Assembly (NCBI RefSeq): GCF_028882275.1
Contig: NZ_JARBUT010000006.1
Span: forward strand, 62,001 to 126,000
DNA from: Nocardiopsis sp. N85
Lineage (GTDB): Bacteria; Actinomycetota; Actinomycetes; Streptosporangiales; Streptosporangiaceae
Direction: 5' to 3'
DNA length: 64,000 nt
The position numbers were made by a program, and so were the translations under genes. Below the pieces are notes generated by a model. The model was not told the origin of the DNA. It searched no databases and worked only from the letters and a program-made list of their open reading frames with translations. The stretch's first letter is position 1. Every line of letters starts with the position of its first letter. This document shows, one piece after another, positions 41,514-50,324 of this stretch.

Positions 41514-42854
41514 TCAGACCGGTTCGGTGCGGCCGAACAGGTGCGCCAGCGCCTCCTCCAGGTGCGGGTACCGGAACCGGTGTCCCGCCCTCACCAGACG
41601 GCTCGGGGCGACCCGCTGGTTCGCCAACGCCATCTCGTCCGCCCCCTCCTTGCCCAACAGCACGGCGGGCGCCCACCCCGGCACCGGGAACAACGACGGC
41701 CGACGCAGGGTCTTGGCCAGCAGTCGCGCGTGTTCGGCGCCGCGCACCGGGTACGGCGTCACCCCGTTGATCGGCCCCGCCAGGTCCTCGTCGAGGATCG
41801 CGCGCACGTAGACGTCGGAGAGGTCGTCGGCGCCGATCCACGAGAACCACTGCCGCCCGTCACCGAGCCGACCGCCCAGACCCGCCGCGAACAGCGGGTA
41901 CTGCAACCCCAGTACCCCGCCCGCCGGGGTCTGCACGATCCCCGTGCGCACCTGGACGCACCGCACGCCCGCCTCGGCGGCCGGTCCCGTGGCGGCCTCC
42001 CACTCGGCGACCAGATCGGCCAGGAACCCCTCGCCGCGCGGGCTGTCCTCGGTGAGGACCTCCTCGCCTCGGTCCGGCCCGTAGTATCCGATGCCCGACG
42101 CCGTCACGAACACGCGCGGCCCGCCGACGCGCGCCACCAGTGCGGCGAGCGCCCGGGTCGGTTCGACCCGGCTGTCCCACAGTTCGGCCTTGTGCTCCTC
42201 GGTGAACCGTCCGAAGATCGGTTCCCCCGCCAGGTGTACCAGGGCGTCCACGCCTTCGAGCAGGTCGGTCGCGGGTTCACGGGGGTCCCACCGCCGTTCG
42301 TCCGGATGGCTCGGTGTCCGCCGCACCAGCCGGATCACCCGGTGCCCGCCCGTGGTGAGCAGCGCGCACAGGTTGCGCCCCACCAACCCGCCCGCACCGG
42401 TGACCGCGACGGTCAGCGGCCGATCGCTCCAGGCGCGGGCGCGGGCGCCGGCGGCCAGGTCGTCGGCGAGCTGGGCGTGCCGGTAGGCGAACATCGGCCG
42501 CAGCAGCGCGTCGGGCACGGAGGTGGCGACCTTGTCGACGACGCGGGTGCCGTCGGCCTCCTCGACGAAGTCGTGGGCGTGCGTCCACGACAGCACCGTC
42601 GACAGCGGCGGGTTCACCAGACGATCCGCGAACCGGTGCGGCGGGTCGTAGCGCTCCGGCAGGTGCGCGGCCTCCCAGCGCACCCCGCCCGGGAACGACA
42701 GCACCGCCACGCCGTCACGCAGGGAATCGGCTTCGGCGGTGAGCCGTACCGGTTGCCAGGGCGGTGCCAGACGGGTGAACGCCCCCGGCCGGGCGTGCCA
42801 CTCGAACACCTCGTCCCGTGGCGCGGGCACCACGCTCGAATACCGAAAGACCAT
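41514..42854 (-). CDS. SRPBCC domain fused to TIGR01777 epimerase
   Basis: The 446-residue protein combines an N-terminal SRPBCC/START-like ligand-binding domain (residues about 1-145, with RYSSVVPAPRDEVFEWHARP) and a TIGR01777-type extended short-chain dehydrogenase (YfcH-like). The latter starts TVAVTGAGGLVGRNLCALL near residue 150. It contains LVHLAGEPIFGRFTEEHK and the ASGIGYYG block with the catalytic Tyr. The C-terminal APSRLVRAGHRFRYPHLEEAL is the usual DUF1731 end. The fusion is common in actinobacteria. The natural substrate is unknown. Confidence 0.88.
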   Translation of the reverse strand: MVFRYSSVVPAPRDEVFEWHARPGAFTRLAPPWQPVRLTAEADSLRDGVAVLSFPGGVRWEAAHLPERYDPPHRFADRLVNPPLSTVLSWTHAHDFVEEADGTRVVDKVATSVPDALLRPMFAYRHAQLADDLAAGARARAWSDRPLTVAVTGAGGLVGRNLCALLTTGGHRVIRLVRRTPSHPDERRWDPREPATDLLEGVDALVHLAGEPIFGRFTEEHKAELWDSRVEPTRALAALVARVGGPRVFVTASGIGYYGPDRGEEVLTEDSPRGEGFLADLVAEWEAATGPAAEAGVRCVQVRTGIVQTPAGGVLGLQYPLFAAGLGGRLGDGRQWFSWIGADDLSDVYVRAILDEDLAGPINGVTPYPVRGAEHARLLAKTLRRPSLFPVPGWAPAVLLGKEGADEMALANQRVAPSRLVRAGHRFRYPHLEEALAHLFGRTEPV

Positions 42855-42958
42855 GACCCTCCCTCGTTACGACTGTGGCCACGGTAACCCGATGGGCACG
42901 GAGGTTTCAGATCGGGTGCCCGCGCGCCGCCCGATCGTCGCGTATTCCCCGGGTGAGG

Positions 42959-43777
42959 TCACCCACCCGTCAGGAAGCCGGTCACGGTCTCGGCGAGGAC
43001 CCGATGGGCCTCGGCGTCGTCGATGCGGGCGGCCCCGTCCCCCGACTGGTCCCCGTAGGCGCCGAACTGGGCGTGGTTCATCCCGTCGATCTCCACCATG
43101 ACGGCGTTCCCGGGCAGGTGGCCCCGGTTCTCGTCGATGGCCGCCGGGTCGGACAGTCCGTCCTCGCTCCCCGACACGGACAGCACCCGCAGGTCGTCCC
43201 GCTCCGCGAGTCCGGCCCCCTCCGTGGCGTAGGAACCCCACAGCACCAGGCCCTCCAGGTCGAACGCGGGGTCGTCGCCGGCGTGGGACGCGGCCATGGC
43301 CCCGCCGAGGGAGTGTCCGCCCAGGTACCAGCGCTCCACGCCGTCGCCGTGCTCGGCGACGGCGTCGTCGGCGCGGTCGGGGTCCAGGACGGCCAGGTTG
43401 AGCGGCATCCGCGGGATGACGACCGTGACGCCGGTGGCGGCGACGACGGGCGCCCACGGGGCGGTGTAGGCCTCGGCCTCGACGCGGGCGCCGGGGTAGA
43501 ACACCACTCCGGTGTCGGAGCCCTCCTCGGAACCGGCGTCGCCGGAACCGCTGTCGTTGGAACCGCTGTCGTCGGGTGTCAGGACGACGGCGTCGTCGGT
43601 GATCTCCACGCGCACCCCCGGCAGTTCCCGGGTCTGGTCCAGGGGTCCGACCTCGGCACGGTACGGGGTGAGCCCCCACACCACGAACGCGCCCACCGCC
43701 AGAGCGAGGGCCAGGACGAGGGCGATCGCGGCGAACGCCAGGCGGCGGGCGGTGGAGGTGCCTCGTCGGGGGCTCAT
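42959..43777 (-). CDS. Membrane-anchored alpha/beta hydrolase
   Basis: The 272-residue hydrolase (Abhydrolase_5-like) has one N-terminal hydrophobic segment (LAFAAIALVLALALAVGAFVV) that anchors or exports it. A flexible Ser-Gly-Asp linker (SGSNDSGSGDAGSEEGSD) follows. The catalytic domain has GGHSLGGAMAASHAG (nucleophile, near residue 155), SGSEDGLSD (acid region) and DGMNHAQFG with the likely His. The substrate is unknown. ATG at 43775-43777 follows GAGGA. It is divergent from the TspO gene. Confidence 0.85.
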   Translation of the reverse strand: MSPRRGTSTARRLAFAAIALVLALALAVGAFVVWGLTPYRAEVGPLDQTRELPGVRVEITDDAVVLTPDDSGSNDSGSGDAGSEEGSDTGVVFYPGARVEAEAYTAPWAPVVAATGVTVVIPRMPLNLAVLDPDRADDAVAEHGDGVERWYLGGHSLGGAMAASHAGDDPAFDLEGLVLWGSYATEGAGLAERDDLRVLSVSGSEDGLSDPAAIDENRGHLPGNAVMVEIDGMNHAQFGAYGDQSGDGAARIDDAEAHRVLAETVTGFLTGG

Positions 43778-43866
43778 CGGATCGTCCTCGTTCCGGTGGC
43801 GCGTCGGCCTCGTGCTCGGGTCCGCTCGGATGTCACGGTGGTTCCTCGTAGATTTATCACGGAATC

Positions 43867-43895
43867 CAAGATACTTTCTTGTTACTACTTCTTGG
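43867..43895. promoter_or_regulatory. Inverted/direct repeat in the hydrolase-TspO divergent promoter
   Basis: CAAGA (43867-43871) pairs with TCTTG (43877-43881), and a second TTCTTG ends at 43894. The AT-rich stretch TCCAAGATACTTTCTTG is unusual in this GC-rich window. It is a plausible MarR- or TetR-type operator, but the regulator is not identified. Confidence 0.4.
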
Positions 43896-43916
43896 GACAC
43901 CGACCTTCGGAGGATC

Positions 43917-44432
43917 ATGGGGACCACCGCACACGACGACACCGCGCCCGCCGCCCCTTCGCCCCTCGCCTCGATCGTGGCACTGGGGGTCCTGCTCGCG
44001 CTGGCCTTCGGCACCGCCCTCCTCGGCGTGCTCTCCAGCCCCGACACCGCCGGCGAGTACGCGAGCCTGACCCGACCCGGGTGGGCCCCGCCCTCGTGGC
44101 TGTTCGGCCCGGTGTGGACCGCGCTGTACGCGATGATCGCGTTCTCCGGCTGGCTGGTGTGGCGGCGCGGACGCCTGCGCGGCCTCGCCCTGGCGCTGTT
44201 CGCCGGCCAGCTCGTGTTCAACGCCCTGTGGACACCGCTGTTCTTCGGCCTGGGCCTGCGCGGCACGGCCCTGGTCGACATCGTGGTGCTGTTGGTGACG
44301 GTGACCGCGACGATCACGGTCTTCGCCCGCGCGTCGCGGACCGCCGCGCTGCTGCTCGTCCCGTACTGGGCGTGGGTGGGGTTCGCGACCGCGCTCAACG
44401 CCGCGATCTGGTGGCTGAACCGGGGATCCTAG
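43917..44432 (+). CDS. TspO/MBR family membrane protein
   Basis: The 171-residue protein has the five-helix TspO pattern. LTRPGWAPPSWLFGPVWTAL (the tryptophan-rich porphyrin/cholesterol-binding loop) is followed by FNALWTPLFFGLGLRG and LLVPYWAWVGFATALNAAIW. Bacterial TspO proteins bind tetrapyrroles and are involved in stress responses. ATG at 43917 follows GGAGG. A short AT-rich promoter with inverted repeats lies upstream. Confidence 0.9.
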   Translation: MGTTAHDDTAPAAPSPLASIVALGVLLALAFGTALLGVLSSPDTAGEYASLTRPGWAPPSWLFGPVWTALYAMIAFSGWLVWRRGRLRGLALALFAGQLVFNALWTPLFFGLGLRGTALVDIVVLLVTVTATITVFARASRTAALLLVPYWAWVGFATALNAAIWWLNRGS

Positions 44433-44552
44433 GGCCGGCGCCCGGGGCGCCCGGGACATCGCGCCCCGTTCGCGGAGCCACACGTAGTCGTCGACCGGGG
44501 TCCGGGGCACCCGGGACATCGGCTCCGGGACCCGCACTCGTACTCTGGGGCG

Positions 44553-45188
44553 ATGCCGAGCATCTACCTCATCCGCCACGGCAAGGCATCGCCGGAGGCG
44601 GAGGACTACGACGAACTGAGTCCCACCGGATACGAGCAGGCCCGCCTGTTGGGCGCCGAACTCAAGCGCCGCGACCTGCGCCCCGGCCCCGTGCTGGCGG
44701 GCGGCCTGCGCAGACAGCGCCAGACCGCCGCCACCGCGCTGGCCGAGGCCGGGATCGACGCCGACCCCCTCATCGACGAACGTTGGAACGAGTACGAACA
44801 CCTGGAGCTGCTGACCCGGCACCCCATCGGCGAGGGCACCCTCCAGGAGCGCCTGGACGCCGGGCTGTCGGCGTGGATCGCGGCCGGGGGCACCGGCGCG
44901 GGCACCTGGGAGGACTTCCGCGCCGGGGTCCGGGCCGCCCTGTCCGACACGGTGGCCCGGCTGGAGCGGGGCGAGACCGCCCTGGTGTTCACCTCGGCGG
45001 GGGTGATCGCGACGGTGTGCGCGGCCCTGCTGGAGGCGCCGACCCACGGTTTCCTGGCGTTGAACCGGATCGTGGTGAACGGTTCGATCACCAAGGTGAT
45101 GCACGGTCGCGGCGGCACCCGCCTGCTGTCCTTCAACGACCACGCCCACCTGGAGCAGGGCGGGGCGGGGTTGATGACCTACCGCTGA
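44553..45188 (+). CDS. SixA/histidine-phosphatase-superfamily protein
   Basis: The 211-residue protein opens MPSIYLIRHGKASPE, with the RHG catalytic motif. It keeps GGLRRQRQTAATAL and the second active-site region VFTSAGVIATVC; the usual second His is at or near this segment but is not clear. Family members dephosphorylate proteins or small phosphates. ATG at 44553 lies six bases after TACTCT, a good -10, so the transcript is probably leaderless. It is the gene immediately upstream of the Cas6e-like gene, separated by about 400 non-coding bases. Confidence 0.88.
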   Translation: MPSIYLIRHGKASPEAEDYDELSPTGYEQARLLGAELKRRDLRPGPVLAGGLRRQRQTAATALAEAGIDADPLIDERWNEYEHLELLTRHPIGEGTLQERLDAGLSAWIAAGGTGAGTWEDFRAGVRAALSDTVARLERGETALVFTSAGVIATVCAALLEAPTHGFLALNRIVVNGSITKVMHGRGGTRLLSFNDHAHLEQGGAGLMTYR

Positions 45189-45595
45189 GCCGTCGCGGAC
45201 CGGGCGCACGCGCGGCCGATGGAAACCGACCGGTCGGTACCTCAAGCGGTACCGGCCGGCCGGGGCGACCCCGGCATCGGTCCGAGGACACGGAGTCACG
45301 GGGCCCCGGCGTCCGGGCCGCCGTCCGAGTGCGGGACCCGGCGCGGCGACGACGGACGGGAGCGGTGGAGCGACGACGTCACCGGACGGGCCTCCGGCGG
45401 TTCGGCGAGACGGCGGCACACGCCCTCACCGCGCCCTCGCCGCGCTTCCGTGGAGGAAGGGGACGTCGGCCGTGAGCAGGCCGGGCACGGACGCCCCGTA
45501 CAGTGGGGTGTTCGGCACGGCCCGGGGGAACACCCCGGTGATCGGTGCCCGATGACGCACCCCGCGCCGGCGGGGATGACCCGGATCGGATTCTC
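45189..45595. promoter_or_regulatory. Cas6e-like gene leader region with hairpins
   Basis: GGTACC at 45237-45242 and 45249-45254 forms a terminator-like dyad behind the phosphatase gene. A possible -10 (TACAGT, 45499-45504) precedes an inverted repeat, GGGGTGTTC (45505-45513) with GAACACCCC (45528-45536). The CRISPR-repeat-like hairpin follows at 45555-45582, directly upstream of the Cas6e-like start. No other gene is seen. Confidence 0.5.
45555..45582 (+). promoter_or_regulatory. CRISPR-repeat-like hairpin in the 5' leader of the Cas6e-like gene
   Basis: Stem CCCCGC (45560-45565) and GCGGGG (45570-45575) with a 4-base GCCG loop are identical in stem and loop length to the CRISPR repeats at 33880-34029 in crRNA sense. 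The hairpin is followed by ATGACCC, comparable to their ATGGACC handle. In crRNA sense 20 of 28 bases match. It ends 13 bases before the TTG start of the Cas6e-like gene on the same strand, so it would be in the mRNA leader. Confidence 0.75.
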
Positions 45596-46168
45596 TTGCA
45601 CCTGGCTCGTATCAGTCTCAACACCCGACGCGCACCGAGGATGGACCAGTGGGCCACCATGGGGGCGGCCGTGCGCGACGCCCTCGGCGCCGACGCCGCC
45701 GGGTCCGACGTGCGCCTGTTGTGGGCGCGCACCTCGCCGACCACGCTGATCATCAGCTGCGACAGCGCACCCCACTGGGAGGCGATCCCCGGAGCGGTCG
45801 CGGGAACGGTCCAGCCGCTGCCGCGCCACACCGAGGGCGAGGTGATCCGGTGGGAGCTGATCACCGCGCCCACGACACAGCGCGAGGCGACGCCCACCGA
45901 CGACGACCCGAACCCCCGGAGCAAGCGGGTGCCGTTGGCCGAGGACGGGTTCCGGGAGTGGCTGGACCAGAAGCTGGCGGACGCCGCGCAGATCACGTCG
46001 GTGCGCTGGAAGCGGCTGGGCGGCAGGCCCGCGCGCTACCACTTCGTCGGCGAGGCCGTGGTGCGCGACAGCGACGCCCTCCAGGACCTGTGCCTGGACG
46101 GGATCGGCGCGGGCAAGGGCACCGGAGCGGGGCTGCTGCTCACCGGTACGGCGACGACGACGCGGTAG
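45596..46168 (+). CDS. Orphan Cas6e (Cse3/CasE)-like RNA-binding protein, catalytic residues apparently lost
   Basis: The 190-residue protein matches Cas6e in order: HLARISLNTRR (first RAMP strand), AAVRDALG, LLWARTSPTTLIISCDSAPHW, SKRVPLAEDGFREWLDQKL and the closing Gly-rich loop GIGAGKGTGAGLLL. Cas6e cuts CRISPR pre-crRNA at the base of the repeat hairpin. In Thermus Cse3 the active site is Tyr23, His26 and Lys31. Here the matching stretch reads WATMGAAV, placing Ala and Gly at the Tyr and His positions. No His or Tyr occurs between residue 3 and about residue 59. TTG at 45596 is chosen because it starts the family's first strand; a GTG at 45545 would add 17 unrelated residues. No other cas gene is nearby, and a repeat-like hairpin lies in its leader. 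Confidence 0.8.
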   Translation: MHLARISLNTRRAPRMDQWATMGAAVRDALGADAAGSDVRLLWARTSPTTLIISCDSAPHWEAIPGAVAGTVQPLPRHTEGEVIRWELITAPTTQREATPTDDDPNPRSKRVPLAEDGFREWLDQKLADAAQITSVRWKRLGGRPARYHFVGEAVVRDSDALQDLCLDGIGAGKGTGAGLLLTGTATTTR

Positions 46169-46270
46169 CGCCTCCCCCCGGGGGTGGGGCGCACGCCCCC
46201 GTGACCCACTGCCAGACTGGGCCCCGGCGCGCGATCGACGAGACGACCGACCGACACGGAGGCCCACCCG

Positions 46271-47455
46271 ATGCAACGTGAACGCGACCACGACATCGTC
46301 CTGTTCGGCGCGACCGGGTACACCGGCGCGCTGACCGCGGCCTACCTGGCCACACGTCTGCCCGACGGAGCCCGGTGGGCGCTGGCCGGGCGTGACGGGG
46401 GCAGGTTGGCCGAGGTCCGGAAGCGGGTGACGGCGTCGGCGCCGAACGCCCCCGAGCCCGACCTGCTGGTGGCCGACGTGACGGACCGGGCGTCCATCCG
46501 GACGCTGGCGGCGTCGGCGCGCGTGGTCATCACCACCGTCGGCCCCTACGCCGTCCACGGCGAGCCACTGGTGGCGGCGTGCGCGGCCGAGGGCACCGAC
46601 TACGTGGACCTGTGCGGTGAACCGGCGTTCGTGGACCGGATGTACGTGGCGCACCACGCCACCGCCCGGCGCACCGGGGCGCGGATCGTACACGCGTGCG
46701 GGTTCGACTCCATCCCGCACGACCTCGGGGCGTGGTTCACCGTCAACCGCCTGCCCGAGGGCGTGCCTCTGCACGTCGAGGGGTTCGTGCGGGCCAAGGG
46801 GACGGCGTCCGGGGGGACCCTGCACTCGATGATGGGCGCGTTCGCCGACCCCGGGGAGATGGTGGCCGCGGCCCGGGAACGACGCGCCGTGGAGGAGCCG
46901 CCCGAGGGGCGGCGGGTGCGGGTCGACCTCCGGGGCGTGCCGCGCACGCGGCTCGCGCGGGGGTGGACGCTGCCCCTGCCCACGTTGGACCCGCAGGTGG
47001 TGGTCCGGTCCGCCGCCGCGTCGGAGCGTTACGGCCCGGACTTCTCCTATGGGCACTACGCGGCGTTCCGGTGGCCGACCAGCGCTCTCGGGGCGGCCCT
47101 GGGCACGGCCGGGCTCATGGCGGCGGCGCAGGTGGGACCGTTGCGCGAGCGGTTGCTGGCCCTGCGCGCCCCGGGTGAGGGCCCCACCGAGGAGCAGTTG
47201 GCCACCGGATGGTTCTCCGTGCGCTTCGCGGGCACGGGCGGCGGCCGCCGGGTGTACACCGAGGTGACCGGGGGCGAGCCGGGGTACGCCGCGACGTCGA
47301 TCATGCTGGCGGAGTCGGCGCTGTGCCTGTGGCGCGACGACCTGCCCGCGACCTCGGGGCAGGTGACGACGGCCGTGGCCATGGGCGACGCCCTCATCGA
47401 GCGGCTGCGCGCGGCCGGGTTCGGGTTCCGGGTGCTGGAGACCGTCGAGGACTGA
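46271..47455 (+). CDS. Trans-acting enoyl reductase / saccharopine-dehydrogenase-like protein
   Basis: The 394-residue protein has an N-terminal Rossmann fold (DIVLFGATGYTGALTAAYL) and the actinobacterial saccharopine-dehydrogenase-like blocks. These are VVITTVGPYAVHGEPLVAAC, DYVDLCGEPAFVDRM and HACGFDSIPHDLGAW. Mycobacterial relatives act as trans-acting enoyl reductases in lipid synthesis, while others are of unknown role. ATG at 46271 is used. It follows the Cas6e-like gene after 102 bases on the same strand; a functional link is not evident. Confidence 0.85.
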   Translation: MQRERDHDIVLFGATGYTGALTAAYLATRLPDGARWALAGRDGGRLAEVRKRVTASAPNAPEPDLLVADVTDRASIRTLAASARVVITTVGPYAVHGEPLVAACAAEGTDYVDLCGEPAFVDRMYVAHHATARRTGARIVHACGFDSIPHDLGAWFTVNRLPEGVPLHVEGFVRAKGTASGGTLHSMMGAFADPGEMVAAARERRAVEEPPEGRRVRVDLRGVPRTRLARGWTLPLPTLDPQVVVRSAAASERYGPDFSYGHYAAFRWPTSALGAALGTAGLMAAAQVGPLRERLLALRAPGEGPTEEQLATGWFSVRFAGTGGGRRVYTEVTGGEPGYAATSIMLAESALCLWRDDLPATSGQVTTAVAMGDALIERLRAAGFGFRVLETVED

Positions 47456-47730
47456 GACCGCGGAGGTGGCGGGGGCGCCCCGGGACCGGGGCGCCCGCCG
47501 ACGCCCGCCGGACCGCGAAGGGCCGGTCGGGACACGCGAGCGGGCATGGGCCCGGCAGCGCGGGTCCACGCCCGGCCCCGACCCGGCCGGAACCCCGCCG
47601 GTACGCACCGACCGGAACGCGCAGACGGGGGTGGGCGGGCGGTGGGTCGCGTGAACGATCCCGGTCCGACGATCGGCCCCCGGGCCGTACCGGGCCGGAG
47701 CGGCCCCTCCGAGGGGTCGCGGAGCCCGGG

Positions 47731-48198
47731 TCAGCCCCGGCGTTCGGCGGCGCGGTTCAGGACCGCGCGCAGGGCCAGCTCGTAGCCGAACACCCCGCAC
47801 CCAGCGACGTACCCCGCCGTCACCGGAGCGGTGACCGAGGTGTGCCGGAACGCCTCGCGCGCGTACACGTTGGAGATGTGCACCTCCACCACGGGCGCCT
47901 CGATGGCGTCGATCGCGTCGCGCAGCGCGATGCCGTAGTGCGCGTAGGCGCCCGGGTTCATCACCACGCCCGCCCAGTCGCGGGCGGCGTGCAGCCGGTC
48001 GACGAGGATCCCCTCGGTGTTGCTCTGGGCGCACACCACGTCCACGCCCAGTTCCTTTCCGAGCGCGGTCACCCGGGCCTCGACCTCGGCGAGGGTGGTC
48101 GTGCCGTACTGGGCGGGGTCTCGGGTGCCGAGCAGGTTCAGGTTGGGTCCGTTGAGCAGCAGGACGGTGCGGGACGGGTCGGCGACGGGACTGGACAC
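47731..48198 (-). CDS. aroQ: Type II 3-dehydroquinate dehydratase
   Basis: The 155-residue protein is a type II dehydroquinase of the shikimate pathway. Its hallmarks are LLLNGPNLNLLGTRDP, the catalytic Tyr in AQYGTTTLAEVE, the substrate loop NPGAYAHYGIALRDAI and EVHISNVYAREAFRH. It converts 3-dehydroquinate to 3-dehydroshikimate as a dodecamer; the type II enzyme also serves quinate breakdown. GTG at 48196-48198 follows AAGGAG. No other shikimate gene is adjacent. Confidence 0.95.
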   Translation of the reverse strand: MSSPVADPSRTVLLLNGPNLNLLGTRDPAQYGTTTLAEVEARVTALGKELGVDVVCAQSNTEGILVDRLHAARDWAGVVMNPGAYAHYGIALRDAIDAIEAPVVEVHISNVYAREAFRHTSVTAPVTAGYVAGCGVFGYELALRAVLNRAAERRG

Positions 48199-48294
48199 GG
48201 TGCTCCTTGTCGATCGGTGGGCACGACCAGCCTAGGACGGCGCTCCGCCCCTGGTGACCCCGGCCATGGGCGACTCCTCGGGAGCGGGTAGCAT

Positions 48295-48308
48295 ACCGAC
48301 CAGTCGGT
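48295..48308. promoter_or_regulatory. TetR-type palindromic operator upstream of the acyl-CoA dehydrogenase
   Basis: ACCGAC and GTCGGT form a 14-bp palindrome with a CA centre, 24 bases before the GTG start. Dyads of this ACCGAC/GTCGGT type are common operators of TetR-family fatty-acid regulators in actinomycetes. The regulator gene is not in this window. Confidence 0.65.
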
Positions 48309-48332
48309 CAATCACTTCGAGGAGGCGACGCC

Positions 48333-50141
48333 GTGGCGTCCACCCTGCTGTCCGCCCGCGACCTGCGATTCCTGATCTACGAGTGGCTCGACGCCGAGGC
48401 CCTGACCCGGCGTCCCCTCTACGCCGACCACTCGCGCGAAACCCTCGACGGCGCGCTGGAGCTGGCCGAACGCGTGGCCACCGACCACTTCGCCCCGCAC
48501 AACAAGACCAACGACGCCAACGAGCCCCGCTTCGACGGCGAGCGCGTCCACGTCATCCCCGAGGTCAAGAAGGCCCTGGAGGTCTACGCCGAGACCGGAC
48601 TGGCCCTCGCCGGCATGCCCGAGTCCGTCGGCGGCGCCCAGATGCCGCACCTGATCACCAGCGCGTGCGGCGCCTACTTCCAGGCCGCCAACCTGGGCAC
48701 CTCCGCGTACACGTCCCTCACCGCCGGCAACGCCCGGCTGCTCCTGGCCCACGGAAGCCCCGAACAGGTCCGCACCTGGGTGCCGCCCATGATCGAGGGT
48801 CGGTTCACCGGCACCATGTGCCTGTCCGAACCGCAGGCCGGCAGCTCCCTGGCCGACATCACCACCCGCGCCGAGGACGCCGGGGACGGCACGTACCGCC
48901 TGTTCGGCAACAAGATGTGGATCTCGGGCGGCGACCACGAGCTCACCGAGAACATCGTCCACCTGGTGCTGGCGAAGATCCCCGGCGGGCCGCCCGGGGT
49001 CAAGGGCATCTCCCTGTTCATCGTCCCCAAGTACCTGGTCGACGCGGACGGGTCGGTCGGCGAGCGCAACGACGTCGTCCCCGCCGGGCTCAACCACAAG
49101 ATGGGCTACCGGGGCACGGTCAACGCCCTGCTCAACTTCGGCGAGGGCCGCCACACGCCCGGCGGCTCCCCCGGCGCGGTGGGGTACCTGGTCGGAGAAC
49201 CCCACCAGGGTCTGGCCCAGATGTTCCACATGATGGACGGGGCCCGGATCGGCGTGGGGGCCGGGGCCATGGCGGTCGGCTACACCGGCTACCTCAAGTC
49301 GCTGGCCTACGCGCGTGAGCGCCTCCAGGGCCGCCCGCTGGGCGGCAAGGACCCGGAGCGGCCACAGGTGCCCATCATCGAGCACACCGACGTGCGCCGG
49401 ATGCTGCTCGCCCAGAAGAGCTACGTCGAGGGCGCGCTGGCCCTGGTGCTGTACTGCGCCCGCCTGGTCGACGAACTGGCCAGTACCGAGGACGAGCGGG
49501 AGCGCCGCCGCGCCCGCCTGCTGCTGGACGTGCTCACCCCCGTCGCCAAGAGCTGGCCCTCCCAGTGGTGTCTGGAGGCCAACTCCCTGGCCATCCAGAT
49601 CCACGGCGGCTACGGCTACACCCGTGAGTACGACGTGGAGCAGCACTACCGCGACAACCGCCTCAACGCCATCCACGAGGGCACCCACGGCATCCAGGCG
49701 CTGGACCTGCTGGGCCGCAAGGCGGTCCAGGAGGGCGGGGCCCGGCTCACACTGCTGGTGGAGACGGCCGGGGCGACCGTCGAACGCGCCCGTGCCCTGG
49801 GCGGGGCGGAGGCGGAGTACGCCGACCTGCTGGACGCGTCGCTGCGGAGGATGGGCGAGGTCGCGGCCCTGGCCTGGGCCGGGGGCGACCCGGCGGTGGC
49901 GCTGGCCAACGCGACCCCCTACCTGGAGGCGGTGGGCCACGTGGTGGTGGCGTGGATGTGGCTGGAGCAGCTGGTCACGGCGCACGGCGAGGAGGACGCC
50001 GACGGCGAGACCTTCTACACGGGGAAGCGGGCGGCGGCCGCCTACTTCTTCCGGCACGAACTGCCGCGCACCGGCCCGCAGTTCGACCTGGTCGCCTCGT
50101 GCGACCGCACCGTGCTGGACGTGCCCGCCGACGCGCTCTGA
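48333..50141 (+). CDS. Long-form acyl-CoA dehydrogenase (FadE-like)
   Basis: The 602-residue flavoenzyme follows the long acyl-CoA dehydrogenase subfamily. Blocks include GLALAGMPESVGGAQMPH, CLSEPQAGSSLADITTRAE (FAD/substrate loop), KMWISGGDHELTENIVHLVLAK and the C-terminal helical IQIHGGYGYTREYDVEQHYRDNRLNAIHEGTHGIQALDLLG. Glu in NAIHEGTHGIQ is the usual catalytic base position of this group. It introduces the alpha-beta double bond in beta-oxidation. GTG follows GAGGAGG. A TetR-type palindrome overlaps the promoter and a 30-bp palindromic terminator follows. Confidence 0.9.
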   Translation: MASTLLSARDLRFLIYEWLDAEALTRRPLYADHSRETLDGALELAERVATDHFAPHNKTNDANEPRFDGERVHVIPEVKKALEVYAETGLALAGMPESVGGAQMPHLITSACGAYFQAANLGTSAYTSLTAGNARLLLAHGSPEQVRTWVPPMIEGRFTGTMCLSEPQAGSSLADITTRAEDAGDGTYRLFGNKMWISGGDHELTENIVHLVLAKIPGGPPGVKGISLFIVPKYLVDADGSVGERNDVVPAGLNHKMGYRGTVNALLNFGEGRHTPGGSPGAVGYLVGEPHQGLAQMFHMMDGARIGVGAGAMAVGYTGYLKSLAYARERLQGRPLGGKDPERPQVPIIEHTDVRRMLLAQKSYVEGALALVLYCARLVDELASTEDERERRRARLLLDVLTPVAKSWPSQWCLEANSLAIQIHGGYGYTREYDVEQHYRDNRLNAIHEGTHGIQALDLLGRKAVQEGGARLTLLVETAGATVERARALGGAEAEYADLLDASLRRMGEVAALAWAGGDPAVALANATPYLEAVGHVVVAWMWLEQLVTAHGEEDADGETFYTGKRAAAAYFFRHELPRTGPQFDLVASCDRTVLDVPADAL

Positions 50142-50184
50142 CCCGCGACCCGTCCGGGCCGCCCCACCGGTGCCGGACGGGCGA

Positions 50185-50214
50185 CCCGCTCCCGGCGGTA
50201 CCGCCGGGAGCGGG
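50185..50214. terminator. 30-bp perfect palindrome after the acyl-CoA dehydrogenase
   Basis: Two 15-bp arms (CCCGCTCCCGGCGGT and its reverse complement) meet without a loop, 44 bases after the stop. The following 110 bases before the converging FUSC gene hold nothing else I can name. Confidence 0.7.
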
Positions 50215-50324
50215 CGCCTCGGGCCGGCAGGGCGCCGGGACGGGAGCGGAACGCCTCGGCCGTGTCGAGCACGGCGGCGACGACGCCGGCCGGGCCCGGT
50301 CGTCGATCCGCGCACCGGCGTGGA

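Noticed and set aside
44450..44521. CCCGGGACATCG repeated about 60 bases apart before the phosphatase gene
   Set aside because: Two short GC-rich copies without further structure; they look like local duplication with no clear role.
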